Below, piece after piece: positions 16,360 to 29,350 of a DNA stretch of 46,661 nucleotides. Made by a program: the position numbers and the translations under genes. The DNA is from JBBIQS01 sp037442205 (GTDB lineage Bacteria; Myxococcota; Myxococcia; Myxococcales; UBA5297), in the NCBI GenBank assembly GCA_037442205.1, contig JBBIQS010000068.1, positions 1-46,661 of the forward strand, read 5' to 3'. The notes below the pieces were generated by a model. The model ran no database searches. It was not told where the DNA came from and was given only the letters and a program-made list of their open reading frames with translations. The number at the start of each line of letters is the position of its first letter. Position 1 is the first letter of the stretch.

Positions 16360-18828
16360 ATGAATCGGGCGAATGTCGAGCGCAGGGGGCCGGGCGGCCT
16401 CCAATCCGGGCCACCATCGTTCCGATTGGGAGCGCGGATTGCCGCCGGGTTGGCGCTGGCGAGTGCCTCGCTCGTCGGCGGGCAGGTTCGCGCCCAAGAG
16501 GTGCTCCCGAGCCCTCCGCCGCCCTTCAAGGGGCAGATCGGGCTGAGCGCCAAGGACTCCAAGCCCGACTTTCCGCAGCCGGTCCACGCGCCCAAGGGCG
16601 CACCCAACGTTGTGCTGGTCCTGCTCGACGACGTCGGCTACGGGGCCTCGAGCGCGTTCGGGGGGCCGATCAGCACTCCCACGCTGGACCGGCTCGCGAA
16701 GAGCGGGCTGCGCTACAGCCAGTTCCACACCACCGCGCTCTGCTCTCCCACCCGAGCCGCCTTGCTGACCGGGCATAACCATCACTCGGCGCATACCGGC
16801 GTGATCATGGAGATGGCCACCGGATATCCCGGCTACGACAGCCTGATGGGCAAGGACACCGCCAGCGTCGGCGAGATCCTGCGGCAGAAGGGGTGGAATA
16901 CCGCCTGGTTCGGCAAGAACCACAACGTCCCCGACTGGCAGAGCAGCCAGGCCGGGCCATTCGACCTCTGGCCGAGCGGATTGGGCTTCGAGTATTTCTA
17001 TGGATTCGTAGGCGCCGAGACCAACCAGTGGCGTCCGGCGGTATTCGAGGGCACCAGGCCCATCGAGCCGTACCTCGGCAATCCCGAATACAACTTCGAC
17101 TACGACCTGGCCGATCAGGCCATCAAATGGGTTCGCAGCCAGAAGGCGGTGGCGCCCGACCGGCCGTTCTTCATCTATTACGCTCCGGGAGCCACTCATT
17201 CTCCGCACCATCCGAAGAAGGAGTGGATCGCCAAGTACAAGGGCCAGTTCGACCAGGGCTGGGACCGGGTGCGCGAGCAGACCCTGGCGCGGCAGAAGCA
17301 GTTGGGCATTGCTCCGGCCAACACCCAGCTCACCCCGCGCCATCCGGAGATCGCCGCCTGGGACACGCTCAGGCCGGAGGAGAAACAGCTCTATGCCTAC
17401 ATGATGGAGGTCTACGCCGGCTATCTGTCGCAGACCGACTACAACGTCGGCCGGGTCCTGGATGCCGTCGCGCAGCTGGGCCAACTCGACAACACCCTGG
17501 TCATCTACATAGTCGGGGACAACGGCGCCAGTGCGGAGGGGAACTTCCCCGGGTCACTCAACGAAATCGCCACGGTCAATGGAATCCAGGAGAGCCTGCA
17601 GCAGGTTCTCCAAAAGAAGGACGACCTGGGGACCTGGAAGGCGCACAACCACTATCCGATCGGTTGGGCACACGCCATGGATACGCCTTTCAAATGGGTC
17701 AAGCAGGTCGCCTCCCACTACGGCGGCACTCGCAATGGGCTGGTCATTTCCTGGCCGGCGCAGATCAAGGAGCGCGGCGGCATCCGCCCGCAGTGGCACC
17801 ACACCATCGACGTTGTTCCGACCATCCTCGAGGTCGCCGGCCTCGAGCAGCCGTCCGCGGTCAATGGCGCGGAACAGCGGCCAATCGAAGGGGTGAGCAT
17901 GGCCTACTCCTTCAACAATTCGAAGGCCGCTTCGACCCGGCAGACGCAGTACTTCGAGATGCTCGGCAATCGCGGCGTCTATCACGAGGGCTGGGTCGCC
18001 TGCACGACGCCGATGGCGAAGCTGGGAGAGACCCGCGATCCCACCGCGGACGTGATCAGCGGCCCGAAGTGGGAGCTATATCACGTGGCGGACGATTTCA
18101 GCGAAGCGGTCGATCTCGCCGACAAGAATCCGGACAAGCTCCATGAGCTGCAGCTGCTGTTCTATGCCGAGGCCGCCAAGTACAACGTCCTGCCGCTGGA
18201 CGCGCAGCGGATCCCGCGCATGGACGTCTCGATTCGCCCCAGCCTCACCCGCGGTCGAAGCGAGTTCACCTATCTCGGGCCGATGGCGCGCATTCCCGAG
18301 GGCGCCGCGCCGGACCTGAAGAACAAGTCGTTCCGGATCACCGCCGACGTCGTTCTCCCCAAAGGCGGCGAGCAGGGCGTCATCGTCACCCACGGCGGGC
18401 TCAGCGCCGGCTATGCCCTGGTATTCGAAGGCGGCAAGCCGGTGTTCCACTACAACATGGCCAACCTCGCGCACTACGACGTCGCCGCCAAAGATCCGCT
18501 CGCGCCGGGCAGGCATTCGGTGGTCTTCGACTTCAAGTACGACGGCGGCGGCCTCGGCAAGGGCGGCACCGGCACGATCAGCGTCGACGGCCGGCAGGTG
18601 GCCCAAGGGCGGATCGAGAAGACCGTGCCGGTGCGCCTCTCCTTCGACGAGACCTTCGATGTCGGCGAAGACACCGGCACTCCGGTGACCGAAGGCTACG
18701 ACGTGCCGTTCAGGTTCAACGGCACGCTCGAGAAGGTGGTGGTCCGCCTGGGCGAGGCCAAGCTCGGCGCCGCCGACCAGCAGAAGCTGGATTCGCTGCA
18801 GCGGGCCGCCGACCTGGCGGCGCAATAG
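16360..18828 (+). CDS. Exported type I arylsulfatase
   Basis: An 822-residue sulfatase. A basic N-terminus and hydrophobic segment end in V-R-A-Q (about residue 46), giving a signal peptide. The alkaline-phosphatase-like domain starts at P-N-V-V-L-V-L-L-D-D-V-G-Y-G with the metal-binding Asp pair. The maturation motif is C-S-P-T-R with Cys128, which would be converted to formylglycine. G-K-N-H and G-D-N-G-A further on supply other active-site ligands. After about residue 610 a C-terminal beta-sandwich-like domain follows (F-R-I-T-A-D-V, then V-R-L-S-F-D-E-T-F-D-V-G-E-D). The layout matches large arylsulfatases annotated as AtsA. It hydrolyses sulfate esters in the periplasm or outside. No formylglycine-generating enzyme lies in the window. 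GGGGGA precedes the ATG. Confidence 0.92.
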   Translation: MNRANVERRGPGGLQSGPPSFRLGARIAAGLALASASLVGGQVRAQEVLPSPPPPFKGQIGLSAKDSKPDFPQPVHAPKGAPNVVLVLLDDVGYGASSAFGGPISTPTLDRLAKSGLRYSQFHTTALCSPTRAALLTGHNHHSAHTGVIMEMATGYPGYDSLMGKDTASVGEILRQKGWNTAWFGKNHNVPDWQSSQAGPFDLWPSGLGFEYFYGFVGAETNQWRPAVFEGTRPIEPYLGNPEYNFDYDLADQAIKWVRSQKAVAPDRPFFIYYAPGATHSPHHPKKEWIAKYKGQFDQGWDRVREQTLARQKQLGIAPANTQLTPRHPEIAAWDTLRPEEKQLYAYMMEVYAGYLSQTDYNVGRVLDAVAQLGQLDNTLVIYIVGDNGASAEGNFPGSLNEIATVNGIQESLQQVLQKKDDLGTWKAHNHYPIGWAHAMDTPFKWVKQVASHYGGTRNGLVISWPAQIKERGGIRPQWHHTIDVVPTILEVAGLEQPSAVNGAEQRPIEGVSMAYSFNNSKAASTRQTQYFEMLGNRGVYHEGWVACTTPMAKLGETRDPTADVISGPKWELYHVADDFSEAVDLADKNPDKLHELQLLFYAEAAKYNVLPLDAQRIPRMDVSIRPSLTRGRSEFTYLGPMARIPEGAAPDLKNKSFRITADVVLPKGGEQGVIVTHGGLSAGYALVFEGGKPVFHYNMANLAHYDVAAKDPLAPGRHSVVFDFKYDGGGLGKGGTGTISVDGRQVAQGRIEKTVPVRLSFDETFDVGEDTGTPVTEGYDVPFRFNGTLEKVVVRLGEAKLGAADQQKLDSLQRAADLAAQ

Positions 18829-18841
18829 GCTCGGCGCTCGC

Positions 18842-18867
18842 CCCTCTCGCCCGTCGGGGCGAGAGGG
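18842..18867 (+). terminator. Strong hairpin after the sulfatase
   Basis: An 11-bp perfect stem (CCCTCTCGCCC/GGGCGAGAGGG) with a 4-base GTCG loop lies 14 bases after the sulfatase stop. It lacks a T-run but is the strongest hairpin I found between genes. The rest of 18829-19116 shows no gene or clear promoter. Confidence 0.55.
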
Positions 18868-19116
18868 TGCCAGCGCGCTCGTCCCGGCCTCACACGGGAC
18901 GCGGACGCCGGGCTGGTTGCCCGCAGTGCTGCCCCTCGCCAGGCGGGCCGAATCCCCTGGGCGGATTGGCCGAGGAATCTAGAGGGCGGCCACCTGAGCG
19001 AAGCCTCCGACAGGACGCATCTTCTCCGGGTCCAGTCGCCCATTGGCTCCAGCCAGAGAGGCCGACCAGTCGCAACCTTGTCGCGCGCCCGCCCGGGCCG
19101 CCGCACCGGAGGAGAC

Positions 19117-22470
<3,354 letters not shown>

Positions 22471-22476
22471 GCGGAG

Positions 22477-25038
22477 CTAGGGAAGCACAAGGCGGGAGTC
22501 TTGCTGCCAGAGCGCCGGGATTCCCGGGGTGGCGATGTACTCGCCGGCTTCGACCTGGGGGGAACTCGGCGGGCCCGCGTCAGGCTGGGTGGAGCCCGGG
22601 CTTGCCGGGCCCTCCGGATTGTCGCTCGCAGGGGCGGTTCGAATCTGGAGCATCTGCGATTCGCGCTCGATCTCCCTGGTGAACTCGAAGATCACTGGCG
22701 TCGGGCCGACCGGGTGGACGACCGTCTCGGCCGGTTGGCGGTGGAAGTCCAGGCGCGAGATCGAAACCGACAGCGCCTGCTCGGCTCCGATGACGGTACA
22801 AACCCGCCTCGCGGAGCTGTGGTTGGAGCAGGAGATCGTGAGCTTGGGCGGTTTGGGGGCCTGCACGGTGTAGCTCTTCGACCAGGGCTCCTTGACCGTG
22901 CCAAGAGCTGGGATGTCTACGTCGGAGAGTCGCTGGCCCTTCTTGAAGAGCTCGAATCCGCGCGCCACAGGTCCCACCGCCACTCGCAGGCTCCCGTCGG
23001 AATCGATGACGAACACGCCCAGGCGCGGCTGGAGGGCGCCGGCATAGGCCACCGTCGTTTCCGACATGGCGTAGTCGGCGATCAGCGAGGCCGGCTCGAA
23101 GGCCGACCCCTTGTCGGGGAAGAGCTCGAAGTACCAGCCGTCGTAGGCCGAGTCAGGCGGGTTCGGTCCGTAGCCGCCGCCGAGGTGCAGGGGCATGGTC
23201 TCCACCACCATCGCCAGGAATTGGCGCGCCTCGACGCTCAGCGGCTGGCCGGCGAGCTCCTGGTTGGCGATGGACCGCAAGGCCTTGAGCACGCGGAGCA
23301 TGCGCCTCGGGTATCCCTTGAGGCTCTCGTTCTCCTGACCGGGCAGGTGTCGCGCAGTCTGGTCGAGCCGCTCCACGAATCGGATGAGGCCCTCGAAGAG
23401 CGCCGGCGCTGGCTCGACGTACCCGCTCGGGATCTCGCAGCCGGCCACGATGTAGGGCTCGGCAGCGATGAGCACGTAGGCGTGCCGGAGCTGGCCAAAT
23501 CCGGCGGCGATGGAGCTGATTCTCAGATCGGAAAAGGCGCCGGTGCGCATGAAGGAGGGGAGCGCTCCCGGAGGCCTTTCGCCCAGGCCCCGCAGGGCGG
23601 CGAACCAGTCGTCGTAGAGATTGTCGCCGGGGCGAAACGCCGAAATCTGCGCGCGGATCCGGTCGAGGCGTGGCGACAGACCTCTCCAGCGCTCGAGATC
23701 CTTGGCCAGATGCTGCTTGGCCCGGTCGTTGCCGAAGGCGTGGGCGAGGTCAGCGACGGACGGGAGAGGTCGGAGCGGCTGGACCACCTGAGGGAAGATC
23801 GACACGTCGGGAACCAGCCGGGCGCCCAAGGGGCTGGCGACCACCGGCAGGTCGGCAAACGCATCGGGCATCGGCTGGGTCGCGACAGCGCGCCGGTACC
23901 CCTCGCCCACCGCCGCCTTGAGCTTCTCGAAGGCATCGGCGTCGGTCAGGGAGACGCGCCCCGCCTTCTGGCGCAGCGACATCAGCTCGTGGAGCGAGAG
24001 GCCGTCGCGCTTGCCGGCCAAGAGGGAGAAGAGCTCCTCGACGCGACGCAGCTCGTGAGCGGCTCCAGAGGCCTCGGCGAGGTCGGCGAAGGCAAACGCG
24101 TCGATCGCCTCGCGCGGCGTCTCGTGCACGTCCACCTCGGGCGCCGAGACCCGGCAGTCGCGCGAGACCAGGTTGAAGACGATGCGCGACAGCCACATCA
24201 CCGAGCGGAAGTAATGCTGCAGGCCGGCGGAGATGTAGTGCCCTCGGGGCTTGAACGCCGAGAAGTCTACGACCCGCTCGCGTCCGAAGAGCTCCACCGT
24301 CTGCCACCCTCCGGGCGCGCCGATGGCGAGCATCGCCAGCTTCCACGCAGCCTTAGAGCTCTCCGGGAAGACGGGAGTGACCAGCAGCAGCGTCTTCGTC
24401 GTGTCGGGATGGGTGAAGTCGTTTTCGTCTTCGGCTCCGCCCGCCGCGACGAGCAGGCTGCGGGCCACGGTCAGGTAGAGGTCGAGGTCGCGCGCCACCT
24501 CCGCGGGGTATTGGCCGGCTCGACCCGGCAGAGCCCGGTGCATCCGCCGAAGGCTCTCGGACAGGCGCACCTGCAGCACTTCCTCCGATCTCTCGATCAC
24601 CTGCTCAGTGCCCTTGAAGACCGCATGGAGAATCGAGTCGACCGAGACGTAGATGGGCAGCTGGGACCGATGGAGCTCGTGGTAGGCGTTCGCGTAGTCG
24701 GGCTGCTCGAGGCGCGCGCTGACCAGGAAGCCCAGCTCGTCCAGTTTCGCCCGCTCGGCGGTGGTGAGGCCGAACCGTTGCTCGATCAGTTCGAGGTGCC
24801 GGGGGGCGGACTTGCGGTCCCAGCTCTGGCCAGGATTCGTCGCCGGGGAGGAGGGCGGGAGGGCTGCCAGCCGCTCCTTGAGCTCCCGCAGTGACGGGAT
24901 CGGGCCACAGCCATCCTTCTGCGGCGCGGATCCGGGGGGGCCTTCGACCTCCGGCGTGAGAGCCCACCCAAAGCTGGGGGAGGCGAACAGGAGCGCCGAG
25001 GCGAGGCAAGGGGCGATGACGCGGTTGAAAAGGTGCAT
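22477..25038 (-). CDS. Exported DUF3160 protein
   Basis: An 853-residue protein. A signal peptide covers about residues 1-26 (hydrophobic A-S-A-L-L-F-A, ending G-W-A). The rest matches DUF3160: the V-D-S-I-L-H-A-V-F-K segment, H-Y-F-R-S-V-M-W-L-S-R, the later R-H-A-Y-V-L-I-A and G-Y-V-E-P motifs, and a helical body. The last 100 residues are a Pro- and Gly-rich tail. The function of DUF3160 is unknown; members are secreted in many Deltaproteobacteria and others. The ATG has AGGAGA seven bases upstream. It converges with the glyoxylate fusion gene with only six bases between stops and diverges from aceK, so it sits inside an otherwise glyoxylate-related cluster. Whether it belongs to that pathway is unclear. 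Confidence 0.85.
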   Translation of the reverse strand: MHLFNRVIAPCLASALLFASPSFGWALTPEVEGPPGSAPQKDGCGPIPSLRELKERLAALPPSSPATNPGQSWDRKSAPRHLELIEQRFGLTTAERAKLDELGFLVSARLEQPDYANAYHELHRSQLPIYVSVDSILHAVFKGTEQVIERSEEVLQVRLSESLRRMHRALPGRAGQYPAEVARDLDLYLTVARSLLVAAGGAEDENDFTHPDTTKTLLLVTPVFPESSKAAWKLAMLAIGAPGGWQTVELFGRERVVDFSAFKPRGHYISAGLQHYFRSVMWLSRIVFNLVSRDCRVSAPEVDVHETPREAIDAFAFADLAEASGAAHELRRVEELFSLLAGKRDGLSLHELMSLRQKAGRVSLTDADAFEKLKAAVGEGYRRAVATQPMPDAFADLPVVASPLGARLVPDVSIFPQVVQPLRPLPSVADLAHAFGNDRAKQHLAKDLERWRGLSPRLDRIRAQISAFRPGDNLYDDWFAALRGLGERPPGALPSFMRTGAFSDLRISSIAAGFGQLRHAYVLIAAEPYIVAGCEIPSGYVEPAPALFEGLIRFVERLDQTARHLPGQENESLKGYPRRMLRVLKALRSIANQELAGQPLSVEARQFLAMVVETMPLHLGGGYGPNPPDSAYDGWYFELFPDKGSAFEPASLIADYAMSETTVAYAGALQPRLGVFVIDSDGSLRVAVGPVARGFELFKKGQRLSDVDIPALGTVKEPWSKSYTVQAPKPPKLTISCSNHSSARRVCTVIGAEQALSVSISRLDFHRQPAETVVHPVGPTPVIFEFTREIERESQMLQIRTAPASDNPEGPASPGSTQPDAGPPSSPQVEAGEYIATPGIPALWQQDSRLVLP

Positions 25039-25193
25039 GGATCCATCTCCTGCGAGGATGGGACGAGGAACCAAGGGCAGGGCCGGGCCGGAAGGGCAGA
25101 GGGGTGTTACTTCCCTTGTCGAACCGCCAAAGCGTTTGTCGTCTGGGGGGCCGCAGACGGGGAAGCGAGAGAGGGAATTCGCGGGAGCGCCGG

Positions 25194-27035
25194 ATGGATC
25201 CCTCCCGCTGGGTGCATCCAATGGGCAAGCTCTCGGATCGCTTTGGAGATGCGGCAGGCGACGCGGGCCGGAGGACCGATGCTGAAGCCATCGGCTCCCC
25301 AGGCGACACCCCGGAGGGCGCGAAGCTCGATTCCAACGACCATGCCCAGCGCTGGGCCATGGAGATCGCAGTGGCCTACGAGCGCTACCGGCACCAGTTC
25401 GACGAGGTCACCCGCCGCGCGCGCGGCCGGTTCGAGGCCCGCCAGTTCCGGGAGCTGCAGGCCGACGCGCGCGAGCGGCTGGACGTCTATCAGCGCTCGC
25501 TCGACGAGGTCGTGGCCAGGCTCAAGCTGGCGCTGGGAGGCAGCTCCCGCGATCGCGCACTCTGGAAGCTGATTAAGCGCCGCTACTGCGCCCTGGTCGG
25601 CGAGCGCGACGACTCGGAGCTGGCCGAGACCTTCTACAACTCGGTGACGCGCCGGATCTTCACCACCGTCGGGGTCGATCCCGAGGTCGAGTTCGTAGAC
25701 TGGGAATACCAGCCGGTGGCCCACCACCGCGGGCCGCCGATCTACCGCGAGTACCCGCGCCAGCGCAGCCTGAGCGCCCTGGTGGAGCAGATCCTGGCGC
25801 GCACCGGCTTCCGCTTCCAAGACCCGGCGGGCGAGGCGCAGCGAGTGGCCTTCGAGCTCGAGCGGCAGCTGGCCGAAAGGAGAGCGGCGAACTTCGAGGA
25901 GATCCAGGTCCTCGACAGCATCTTCTTCCGCAACCAGCTGGCCTTCCTGGTCGGCCGCATCTGGACCGAGGACGAGGCGATCGGGCTGCTCATCTGCCTG
26001 GCCCACCCGCCCGACAGCGGGGTGGTGGCCGACGCGGTGCTCACCGACCGCCAGGCGATCAGCGGTGTCTTCTCGCTGAGCCGCAACTACTTCCACGCCG
26101 ACACGCCCTGCGTCCGCGCCACCGTCTCGTTCCTGCTGACGCTGATGCCGCACAAGTCGGGCGCCGAGCTCTACACCACCCTGGGCCACAAGCGGCACGG
26201 CAAGACCGAGACCTACCGCAACCTGATCCAGCACCTGAGCCGCAGCGCTGAGACCCTGCGGCTGGCCCGCGGCGAGCGAGGGCTGGTGATGCTGGTCTTC
26301 ACCCTGCCGTCGCTGGATCTGGTCTTCAAGGTGATCCGCGACAGGCCGAGCTACCCGAAAAGCACCACCCGCGCCGAGGTGATGGAGCACTACAAGATGG
26401 TCTTCCAGCGCGACCGCGTCGGGCGGATGGTGGACTTCCAGGAGTTCGAGCACCTGCGGCTCGACCGCAGCCGCTTCTCGGACGAGCTGATCAACCAGCT
26501 GCGCGAGGCGGCTGCCGGCACGGTCGAGGTGGACGAGGACGCGGTCGTGCTGCACCACCTCTACAGCGAACGGCGGGTGGTGCCGCTCGACCTCTACGTT
26601 CGCGAGCGCGACGAGAAGGCGGTGATGGCGGCGCTGCTCGACTTCGGCGACGCGATCAAGGAGCTGGCGGCCTCGAACGTCTTCCCCGGGGACGTGCTGC
26701 TCAAGAACTTCGGGGTCAAGCAGGACGGACGGGTGGTGTTCTACGACTACGACGAGCTGTGCCTGCTGAGCGAGGTCAACTTCCGCCAGCTGCCGCCGCC
26801 CAGCGACTTCGAGGACGAGATGGCCGGCGAGCCCTGGTTCTACGTCGGGCCGAACGACGTCTTCCCCGAGGAGTTGGAGCGCTTCCTCGGCATCGCCGAG
26901 CCCTACCGCGAGCGGTTCCGCGCGGTCCACGGCGACCTGTTCAAGGTCGAGTTCTGGCACGCCATGCAGCAGCGGCACGCCGCCGGCGAGCTCATCCCGC
27001 TCTTCCCCTACACCCGCCATCTCCAGCGCGGGTGA
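25194..27035 (+). CDS. aceK: Isocitrate dehydrogenase kinase/phosphatase AceK
   Basis: About 613 residues, similar to AceK. It phosphorylates isocitrate dehydrogenase to shut it off and dephosphorylates it again, so carbon is directed to the glyoxylate shunt. The regulatory N-terminal domain begins near residue 55 (F-D-E-V-T-R-R-A-R-G-R-F); the kinase-like domain carries K-V-I-R-D-R-P-S-Y-P-K, then F-P-G-D-V-L-L-K-N-F-G-V and the metal-binding F-Y-D-Y-D-E-L-C-L-L-S-E-V-N-F-R, as in the E. coli enzyme. Length after the homologous start is close to 580. The start is uncertain: ATG at 25194 has GGGAG upstream, ATG at 25221 is possible, and 25359 would cut into the family N-terminus. The neighbouring fused lyase-synthase supports the call. 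Confidence 0.92.
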   Translation: MDPSRWVHPMGKLSDRFGDAAGDAGRRTDAEAIGSPGDTPEGAKLDSNDHAQRWAMEIAVAYERYRHQFDEVTRRARGRFEARQFRELQADARERLDVYQRSLDEVVARLKLALGGSSRDRALWKLIKRRYCALVGERDDSELAETFYNSVTRRIFTTVGVDPEVEFVDWEYQPVAHHRGPPIYREYPRQRSLSALVEQILARTGFRFQDPAGEAQRVAFELERQLAERRAANFEEIQVLDSIFFRNQLAFLVGRIWTEDEAIGLLICLAHPPDSGVVADAVLTDRQAISGVFSLSRNYFHADTPCVRATVSFLLTLMPHKSGAELYTTLGHKRHGKTETYRNLIQHLSRSAETLRLARGERGLVMLVFTLPSLDLVFKVIRDRPSYPKSTTRAEVMEHYKMVFQRDRVGRMVDFQEFEHLRLDRSRFSDELINQLREAAAGTVEVDEDAVVLHHLYSERRVVPLDLYVRERDEKAVMAALLDFGDAIKELAASNVFPGDVLLKNFGVKQDGRVVFYDYDELCLLSEVNFRQLPPPSDFEDEMAGEPWFYVGPNDVFPEELERFLGIAEPYRERFRAVHGDLFKVEFWHAMQQRHAAGELIPLFPYTRHLQRG

Positions 27036-27044
27036 GGCGGGCGG

Positions 27045-28184
27045 TCAATCGCGCGCGGCGCGCGCCTGCAGCGGCAGATCCAGCGGATCCTCGACGTTGG
27101 TGGCCGCCTCTTCCTTGCGGCGCCGGTAGTACTCCTTGACGAACTCGACCAGCTTGGGCAGGTAGCTGGCGATCGGCGGGCAGCGCACCTTGGTGCCCTC
27201 GAGCAGCTCGAGAGCATTCTGGCAGTTGTAGAAGACCAGGTGGTTGATGTGGCCGAGTGCCTGCCGCTGTGAGCGGGTGATCTTCTCGAGGAACGGCAGG
27301 CGGAACAGGGCGCCGGCGGCCCGCGCCGGCACGCTCAGCCGCGGCACCTTCCGCTGGACCAGCGCCGCCACCATCTCGTAGATCCGCCGCGAGCTCAGCG
27401 GCGAGGGGTCCACCAGGTGGAAGGTCTTGCCCAGTGAGCGCGGGTCCTCGGCGATGGTCAGCGCCGCGTCGACCACGAAGTCCACCGGCACCAGGTGCAG
27501 CGGCGCCAGGCCCTCGCCCGGCATCGGCAGCGGCACCGACAGCGGGCTGGTCACCAGCAAGACCGCAAGAGAGTAGGGGCCGTCGAAGCGGTCGATCTCC
27601 CCGGTCTTCGAGTCCCCGACCACGATCGACGGCCGGAAGATGGTGATCGGCAGGTCCTTCATCGCCCGGCGCACCAGCTTCTCGGCCTGGAACTTGGTCT
27701 CCTCGTAGTCGCTGCGGAAGGACTGGCCGGCGTCGAGCTCGTCCTCGCACACCACCCCCAGCCGATCGCCGGAGACCAGCGCGGTCGAGAAGTGCGAGAA
27801 GCGGTGCAGCTGCCGGCAGTCGCGCGCCAGCTCGAGCAGGTTGCGCGTCCCCTCGACGTTGACCTTGCGCGCGGTCTCCTTGGGCACCCCGAGGTAGTAG
27901 ACCGCCGCCAGGTGGAAGACGTCGGTCACCTCGTCGCACAGCCGCGCGTACTCGGCCCCGGAGAGGCCGAGGTGCATGTCGACGATGTCGCCCTGCAGCA
28001 GCTCGAAGCGCGAGGGCCGGGGCAGCGTCCGCACGTAGCGGCGCGCGTCGTCCATGAACTTGGGCTGCACCAGGAGCGAGATCTGGCTGTCGCGGCGGAC
28101 CGCCGCCAGCCGGGCCACCAGCCGCTTGCCGATGAACCCGGGAAAGCCGGTGACGAAGTAGGTCGATTTCTGCTTGGCGGCCAA
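27045..28184 (-). CDS. Extended SDR / NAD(P)-dependent reductase-epimerase
   Basis: A 379-residue extended short-chain dehydrogenase. The Rossmann motif is T-G-F-P-G-F-I-G near residue 12, followed by L-L-Q-G-D-I, H-L-A-A-V-Y, N-V-E-G-T-R-N-L-L and the catalytic Y-E-E-T-K. The F-R-P-S-I-V-V-G-D segment and the later V-P-V-D-F-V-V-D are shared with male-sterility/thioester-reductase-like enzymes, so reduction of an acyl thioester or a lipid-linked ketone is possible. The start is TTG with GGAGGGGACC directly upstream. It lies 22 bp after coaE in a minus-strand operon and converges on aceK. The substrate is not known. Confidence 0.85.
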   Translation of the reverse strand: MAAKQKSTYFVTGFPGFIGKRLVARLAAVRRDSQISLLVQPKFMDDARRYVRTLPRPSRFELLQGDIVDMHLGLSGAEYARLCDEVTDVFHLAAVYYLGVPKETARKVNVEGTRNLLELARDCRQLHRFSHFSTALVSGDRLGVVCEDELDAGQSFRSDYEETKFQAEKLVRRAMKDLPITIFRPSIVVGDSKTGEIDRFDGPYSLAVLLVTSPLSVPLPMPGEGLAPLHLVPVDFVVDAALTIAEDPRSLGKTFHLVDPSPLSSRRIYEMVAALVQRKVPRLSVPARAAGALFRLPFLEKITRSQRQALGHINHLVFYNCQNALELLEGTKVRCPPIASYLPKLVEFVKEYYRRRKEEAATNVEDPLDLPLQARAARD

Positions 28185-28206
28185 GGTCCCCTCCCGCGCT
28201 CGTGAA

Positions 28207-28803
28207 TCAGGCTTCGGTCTCGATCCGTTCCCACAGCCGGCGCAGCTGCTGCTCCAGCTCGGCCTCGGTGCCCGAGTTGTCGAGCACCCAGCGCGACCGG
28301 CGCACCTTCTCCTCCAGGGGAAGCTGGGCGTTCAGCCGTTGGCGCGCCTGCTGGTCGGTGTAGCCGTTGCGCGCGACCAGCCGCTCAATCTGCACCTGCG
28401 GCGGGGCGCTGACCAGCAGCACCCCGTCGACCAGGCCCTGCCAGCCCTCTTCGAAGAGCACCGCCGCCTCGAAGACGCACAGCCTGGCGCCGCGCTGCTG
28501 CAGCCGCGCCCGCTCCTCGAGCATGAGCTCGACGATGCGCGGGATGACGATCGCGGTCAGCTCGGCGCGCTGGGCGGCGTCGGCAAAGACGACCGCCCCG
28601 AGCGCGGCGCGGTCGAGGCTGCCGTCGGCGCAAATCACCTGCGGCCAGCGCTGGCCGATGCGCGCCAGGGTGGGGCTGCCGGGCAGGACAGCCTGGCGGC
28701 TGAGCTGGTCGGCGTCGATGACCGGGACGCCCCACGAGGCGAGCAGCCGCCCGACGGTCGACTTTCCCGAGGCGATCCCGCCGGTGAGGCCGATGACCTT
28801 CAT
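28207..28803 (-). CDS. coaE: Dephospho-CoA kinase
   Basis: A 198-residue cytoplasmic kinase for the last step of coenzyme A synthesis, phosphorylating dephospho-CoA with ATP. The P-loop G-G-I-A-S-G-K-S-T is at residues 8-16, followed by V-I-D-A-D (30-34) and the family segments V-F-E-A-A-V-L-F-E and the R-x-x-x-Q/N region (R-L-N-A-Q-L). The length is normal. It lies 12 bases after the periplasmic protein gene and 22 bases before the SDR gene, so the three are probably one transcript. Confidence 0.95.
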   Translation of the reverse strand: MKVIGLTGGIASGKSTVGRLLASWGVPVIDADQLSRQAVLPGSPTLARIGQRWPQVICADGSLDRAALGAVVFADAAQRAELTAIVIPRIVELMLEERARLQQRGARLCVFEAAVLFEEGWQGLVDGVLLVSAPPQVQIERLVARNGYTDQQARQRLNAQLPLEEKVRRSRWVLDNSGTEAELEQQLRRLWERIETEA

Positions 28804-28815
28804 GGCTGGGGAGGG

Positions 28816-29292
28816 CTACTTGGAGGCGGTGGCGCTGGCCGGGGCGTTGTAGATGAGGCTCTGCACGGTCTTCTTGTCCTCGTTGAAGAAGACCACCAGG
28901 CCGCTGCGCTTGTACCAGAAGTAGGTGCGGAAATCGTCGGTGAGCTGCTTGTGGTAGCAGGGGGCTCCGCTGCCCGGCTTCTCGGTGGCGCAGGAGCGCC
29001 CGAAGCTGTCCTCGATCTCGGTGATGTCGAGGGTGGAGGCGGGGAAGACCACGATCTGCTCCACTTTGCCGCTGGCGATGATGAACTGCGCCTGCGCCGT
29101 TCCCTTGATCGCGTGCTCGCCGACGTAGGCCAGGATCTCCTTTCCGTCGGCCTGGGCGACCTTCTTGGTCGGCTCGCCGAAGCGTTTGAAGACGTCCTCC
29201 CGCGAGGACTCGGCGGGAGTGATCCCCATCCACGCCTTGGCTTGGGCGAGGCAGGGAAGCAAGAGGATGGCGAGCACGAGCAGGCGGGACAT
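28816..29292 (-). CDS. Periplasmic protein of unknown function
   Basis: A 158-residue protein with a clear signal peptide (M-S-R-L-L-V-L-A-I-L-L-L-P-C-L-A-Q-A). The mature part begins W-M-G-I-T-P-A-E-S-S-R-E-D-V-F-K-R-F-G-E-P, a pattern resembling SmpA/OmlA-type small proteins where a similar F-G-x-P turn follows a helix. Two Cys residues (S-C-A-T and P-C-Y-H) could form a disulfide. I do not recognise a specific family. GGAGG lies six bases before the ATG; the frame further upstream is not needed. It heads the group with coaE and the SDR gene. Confidence 0.75.
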   Translation of the reverse strand: MSRLLVLAILLLPCLAQAKAWMGITPAESSREDVFKRFGEPTKKVAQADGKEILAYVGEHAIKGTAQAQFIIASGKVEQIVVFPASTLDITEIEDSFGRSCATEKPGSGAPCYHKQLTDDFRTYFWYKRSGLVVFFNEDKKTVQSLIYNAPASATASK

Positions 29293-29350
29293 GGAGATCC
29301 TCCAGGAATTTCGAATACCTCCGGGATCTGGCGATGTCAAAGGCCGAGGC

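Noticed and set aside
16055..16363. A 102-residue plus-strand frame before the sulfatase
   Set aside because: It begins from a weak start, is rich in Arg, Pro and Ser, and overlaps the sulfatase leader; no coding support.
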